DNA from: Bradyrhizobium sp. 199
GTDB lineage: Bacteria; Pseudomonadota; Alphaproteobacteria; Rhizobiales; Xanthobacteraceae
Assembly (NCBI RefSeq): GCF_023073355.1
Contig: NZ_JADPJI010000005.1
Location: 2,407,783-2,471,782, forward strand
Length of the DNA: 64,000 bases
Reading direction: 5' to 3'
Below the pieces are notes generated by a model that was not told the DNA's origin, searched no databases, and was given only the letters and a program-made list of their open reading frames with translations. The position numbers and the translations under genes are program-made. How positions within the stretch are numbered: position 1 is the first letter of the stretch; the number at the start of each line of letters is the position of its first letter. This document shows, piece by piece, positions 61,753-64,000 of the stretch.

Positions 61753-61987
61753 GATGCCCTCAATCTCTGGATGTCGCTTCCGATAGCCGCGACCTCCTCG
61801 CAGCCGATGTCCAAAGCCAACGCGTCATTGGATGTGATGTTCCGGCTATTGCGCTCGGATCAGGCAGCGAGGGCATGGCCAAGCGGCCGGTTAACGCAGT
61901 TGGAAGATTCAGCAACCGAGCTTGCTTTGATTCGTTGTTCCCCGATGGTATCCTGACCGTCTGTCCTTGTTGCGTTTGGAGTAGCCC

Positions 61988-62983
61988 ATGGCCCCCCGCG
62001 CCAATTGGAAGGGTTTTCTGCGTCTGTCGCTCGTGACCTGTCCGGTCGCGCTCTATCCGGCCACTTCGGACACCGAGAAGGTCTCCTTCAACCAGATCAA
62101 CCGCAAGACCGGCCACCGGATCAAGTACCTCAAGGTCGACGCCGAGACCGGCGACGAGGTGACCTCCGAGGACATCGTCAAGGGCTACAAGGTCGACACC
62201 GACACCTATATCGAGGTCACCAAGGACGAGCTCGACGACATCGCGCTCGACTCCACCCACACCATCGACATCGACGAATTCGTGCCGAAGGCCGACATCG
62301 ACAACCGCTATCTGATCCGCCCCTATTATCTCGTGCCGGACGGCAAGGTCGGCCACGATGCCTATGCCGTGATCCGCGAGACCATTCGCAGCATGAACAA
62401 GGTCGCGATCGGCCGTGTCGTGCTGACCAACCGCGAGCACATCATCGCGCTCGAGCCGCTCGGGAGCGGGCTGATGGGCACGCTGCTGCGCTACCCCTAC
62501 GAGGTCCGCAGCGAGCAGGAATATTTCGACGACATCCAGGACGTGAAGCTGACCCGCGACATGCTCGACCTCGCCAAGCACATCGTCGAGAAGAAGTCCG
62601 GCGCGTTCGAGCCCGAGCTGTTCGAGGACCATTACGAGACCGCCCTGATCGATCTCATCAACAAGAAGCGCAGCGGCATGCCGATCGCAGCCAAGGCCAC
62701 GCCGAAGAGCGGCGGCAACGTCATCAATTTGATGGACGCGCTGAAGAAGAGCATCGCGAACGAAAAAGACGCCGCACCTGCGGCGAAGGTGGCCAAGGAG
62801 ACTGCCAAGGAGACCGCCAAAGCAAAGAAGCCGAAGAAGCGCGTCGAGGGCCAGCGCGAGATGCTGCTCCCCATCGCCGGCAAGGGCGGCAAGGACGCTG
62901 CGGCGAAGACGGCGCCCAAGGAAGCGACGAAGAAGGCCGACAAACCGGTGCGCGCGCCAGCGCGGGCGAAGAAGGCGGGCTGA
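61988..62983 (+). CDS. ku: Non-homologous end-joining protein Ku
   Basis: A protein of 331 residues: MAPRANWKGFLRLSLVTCPV is the usual start of bacterial Ku, with the bridge and core sequences FNQINRKTGHRIKYLKVD and LLRYPYEVRSEQEYFDDI. The core ends near residue 240. The remaining 90 residues form a Lys/Ala-rich tail (KETAKETAKAKKPKKRVEGQ, ending APARAKKAG), which in this family aids DNA binding and ligase contact. GGAG is 9 bases before ATG 61988. No ligD gene is in the window. It probably works with one elsewhere; Bradyrhizobium often has several ku genes. Confidence 0.95.
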   Translation: MAPRANWKGFLRLSLVTCPVALYPATSDTEKVSFNQINRKTGHRIKYLKVDAETGDEVTSEDIVKGYKVDTDTYIEVTKDELDDIALDSTHTIDIDEFVPKADIDNRYLIRPYYLVPDGKVGHDAYAVIRETIRSMNKVAIGRVVLTNREHIIALEPLGSGLMGTLLRYPYEVRSEQEYFDDIQDVKLTRDMLDLAKHIVEKKSGAFEPELFEDHYETALIDLINKKRSGMPIAAKATPKSGGNVINLMDALKKSIANEKDAAPAAKVAKETAKETAKAKKPKKRVEGQREMLLPIAGKGGKDAAAKTAPKEATKKADKPVRAPARAKKAG

Positions 62984-63041
62984 CAGCGTCGCACCTGCAA
63001 TCACGCCGTGATATCTCCCCTCGCCGCTCGGCCGGCCTGAC

Positions 63042-63278
63042 ATGCCCTGGTCGACGGCGTTCGACGATCCCGTTCGCGTTGACAACAAGCGCGAGCTGCG
63101 CACGCTTCAACAGGCTGCGGACTACATCATGCGGCTGCCCGAGGACGCCCAGCACGAGGCGCACTGGCAGACCGCCATCGAGACCTTGATCGAGGCGGCC
63201 GAGACGGGCGGCGGCTGGGTGATGTTCGCCCGCATCGCCGTGTTGCGGGCGCTGAACGGGGATGGCCGGCGCGAATGA
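63042..63278 (+). CDS. Small conserved-type hypothetical protein (78 aa)
   Basis: MPWSTAFDDPVRVDNKRELR followed by LQQAADYIMRLPEDAQHEAH and WQTAIETLIEAAETGGGWVM. The start MPWS-x-x-F-D-D-P and the segment TL-x-x-AA-x-YI-x-x-LP recur in many short Bradyrhizobium proteins (from memory). Helical, cytoplasmic, no known function. It lies 58 bases after ku on the same strand. Confidence 0.7.
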   Translation: MPWSTAFDDPVRVDNKRELRTLQQAADYIMRLPEDAQHEAHWQTAIETLIEAAETGGGWVMFARIAVLRALNGDGRRE

Positions 63279-63585
63279 GCGCGATGGCTCGACGAACAGC
63301 CTCAACAATCCGTTAAGCGGCACTCCCCTCCCCGCTAAGACCGACGTCCTGGACCCCACCAGGGTCTGCGCGGGCGCGCTTCACCACCTTAGCCGGCCCG
63401 GGGTCTGCCGATTTGAATCCATTTGGACGCACCGATGGAACCTTAACTTAAGGGATGCCATCGTATGAGCGGAGGCGCGCCTCGCCCGGGCTTAATACTT
63501 TTGGCCGCATAAAGACATATTCGATCTGTTGACGAGTTCGATGACGACGCGACCCTACGTTGGATCGGATGAACAGGAGTTGGCA
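63279..63585. other. Intergenic region upstream of the pilin gene, no gene recognised
   Basis: A 307-base gap. A segment ending TTTGAATCC (63411-63419) looks superficially like a tRNA T-arm but no cloverleaf could be drawn. The pilin promoter should lie here. No convincing elements were seen. Confidence 0.45.
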
Positions 63586-63750
63586 ATGCGTTTGCTTAGG
63601 TCGTTCCTTGCCGATGAGAATGGTGCAACCGCGATCGAGTACGGCCTGATCGCCGCGGGGATCGCGCTCGCGATCGTCACCATCGTGAACAGCACGGGCG
63701 GCGCGCTGCTCAACAACAAGTTCAACTCGATCGACGCCGCCATGAAGTAA
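63586..63750 (+). CDS. Flp/Fap-type IVb pilin
   Basis: A protein of 54 residues from ATG 63586, with CAGGAG about 6 bases upstream. MRLLRSFLADENGATAIEYG contains the prepilin cleavage region G-ATAIEYGLIAAGIAL, with Glu at position 5 of the mature pilin and the conserved Tyr next to it. One hydrophobic helix follows. The assembly genes (cpaA-F, tadABC) are not in the window; several orphan flp copies are usual in Bradyrhizobium. Confidence 0.93.
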   Translation: MRLLRSFLADENGATAIEYGLIAAGIALAIVTIVNSTGGALLNNKFNSIDAAMK

Positions 63751-63891
63751 CCGGCCGACCCGGCCGGATGCGGCCATCCGGAGAGGCCGCCTTCTAACGG
63801 TTCGCATGGTCATCCGCGGACACACCTTCACCTTCTCGCGGCGTTGTTGCCCGAGCTTTGCTGTCTTCTTCCGCCCTCTTCGAGAGCAAGG

Positions 63892-63999
63892 GCGCAGGGA
63901 AGGCCGGGCGCCGGCTGGCACCCGAAGTCCCGCGTGTGCGAGTAAACGCGCACGGGGTGGACGACAGGTGACGCCGGAACGTCCCGGCCTTCCCTGCGC
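63892..63999. repeat. Large palindromic interspersed repeat at the window edge, family G
   Basis: GCGCAGGGAAGGCCGGG (63892-63908) and CCCGGCCTTCCCTGCGC (63983-63999) are perfect 17-bp inverted arms around a 74-base interior with GTGTGCGAG/CGCGCAC segments. From memory, this GCGCAGGGAAGGCCGG-bounded unit is scattered through Bradyrhizobium genomes. It may extend past the window. Confidence 0.7.
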
Positions 64000-64000
64000 G

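Noticed and set aside
63340..63440. Possible tRNA gene ending in a TTTGAATCC-like T-arm
   Set aside because: No acceptor stem, anticodon arm or D-arm could be paired around it, and the T-loop lacks the invariant TTC.

Overview
The window is high-G+C alphaproteobacterial chromosome. The gene content and the families of small palindromic intergenic repeats point to Bradyrhizobium or a very close relative. It carries a complete oxalate catabolism region, cytochrome c maturation genes of the cycHJKL type, three FixK/FNR-type boxes, tripartite tricarboxylate transporters, and Ku. No rRNA, tRNA, CRISPR array or insertion sequence was recognised. All product names come from reading motifs and from memory of the families; no database search was run.

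Layout. 1-3.2 kb: end of a molybdenum hydroxylase operon (FAD/[4Fe-4S] subunit and Mo subunit). 3.2-7 kb: a small gene with a FixK-type promoter, a D-2-hydroxyacid dehydrogenase divergent from a split thiamine-diphosphate decarboxylase (ComD/ComE-like), a VanZ-like protein and a small exported protein. 7-12.5 kb (minus strand): adenine deaminase, then glyoxylate carboligase, hydroxypyruvate isomerase and tartronate semialdehyde reductase, which together form the glycerate pathway from glyoxylate. 12.6-17.3 kb: NYN/OST-HTH protein, then tctA, tctB, tctC and an IclR regulator. 17.5-24 kb: ADP-forming acyl-CoA synthetase divergent from GntR regulator, oxalyl-CoA decarboxylase and formyl-CoA transferase. 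24-29 kb: small proteins, cold-shock protein, hydrolase, SRPBCC protein, orphan Hsp70. 29-35 kb: a 45-residue small protein, two OxlT-type transporters, a CBS-domain protein, a PanE-like reductase (candidate oxalyl-CoA reductase) and an FAH-family protein. 35-45.7 kb: small membrane protein, coiled-coil protein, secreted proteins, nitronate-monooxygenase-like and quinone-reductase-like enzymes, long CDF transporter, PAS histidine kinase, LysR regulator. 45.8-52.7 kb: glnE, a two-component system and degP. 53-57.2 kb: ccmIEFH. 57.3-64 kb: uncharacterised proteins, a PhoQ/PhoP-like pair, Ku, small proteins, a Flp pilin and a large repeat at the right edge.

How it works together. The most interesting signal is a palindromic operator-like sequence, TGGCAT-N5-ATRCCA, found six times and only beside oxalate-related genes. 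Two copies lie between the acyl-CoA synthetase and gntR-oxc, and one lies in front of each of the following: the 45-residue small protein, OxlT-1, OxlT-2 and the CBS protein. It defines a compact candidate oxalate regulon controlled by the GntR protein encoded at 19965. Oxalate would enter through the OxlT proteins and be activated to oxalyl-CoA by Frc, or possibly by the ADP-forming synthetase. It would then be decarboxylated by Oxc for energy, or reduced by the PanE-like enzyme to glyoxylate, which Gcl, Hyi and GlxR convert to glycerate for carbon. A second theme is oxygen-responsive control: FixK-type boxes centred about 41.5 bases upstream of predicted start sites precede the small gene at 3259, the 39-residue membrane protein at 35177 and ccmI.
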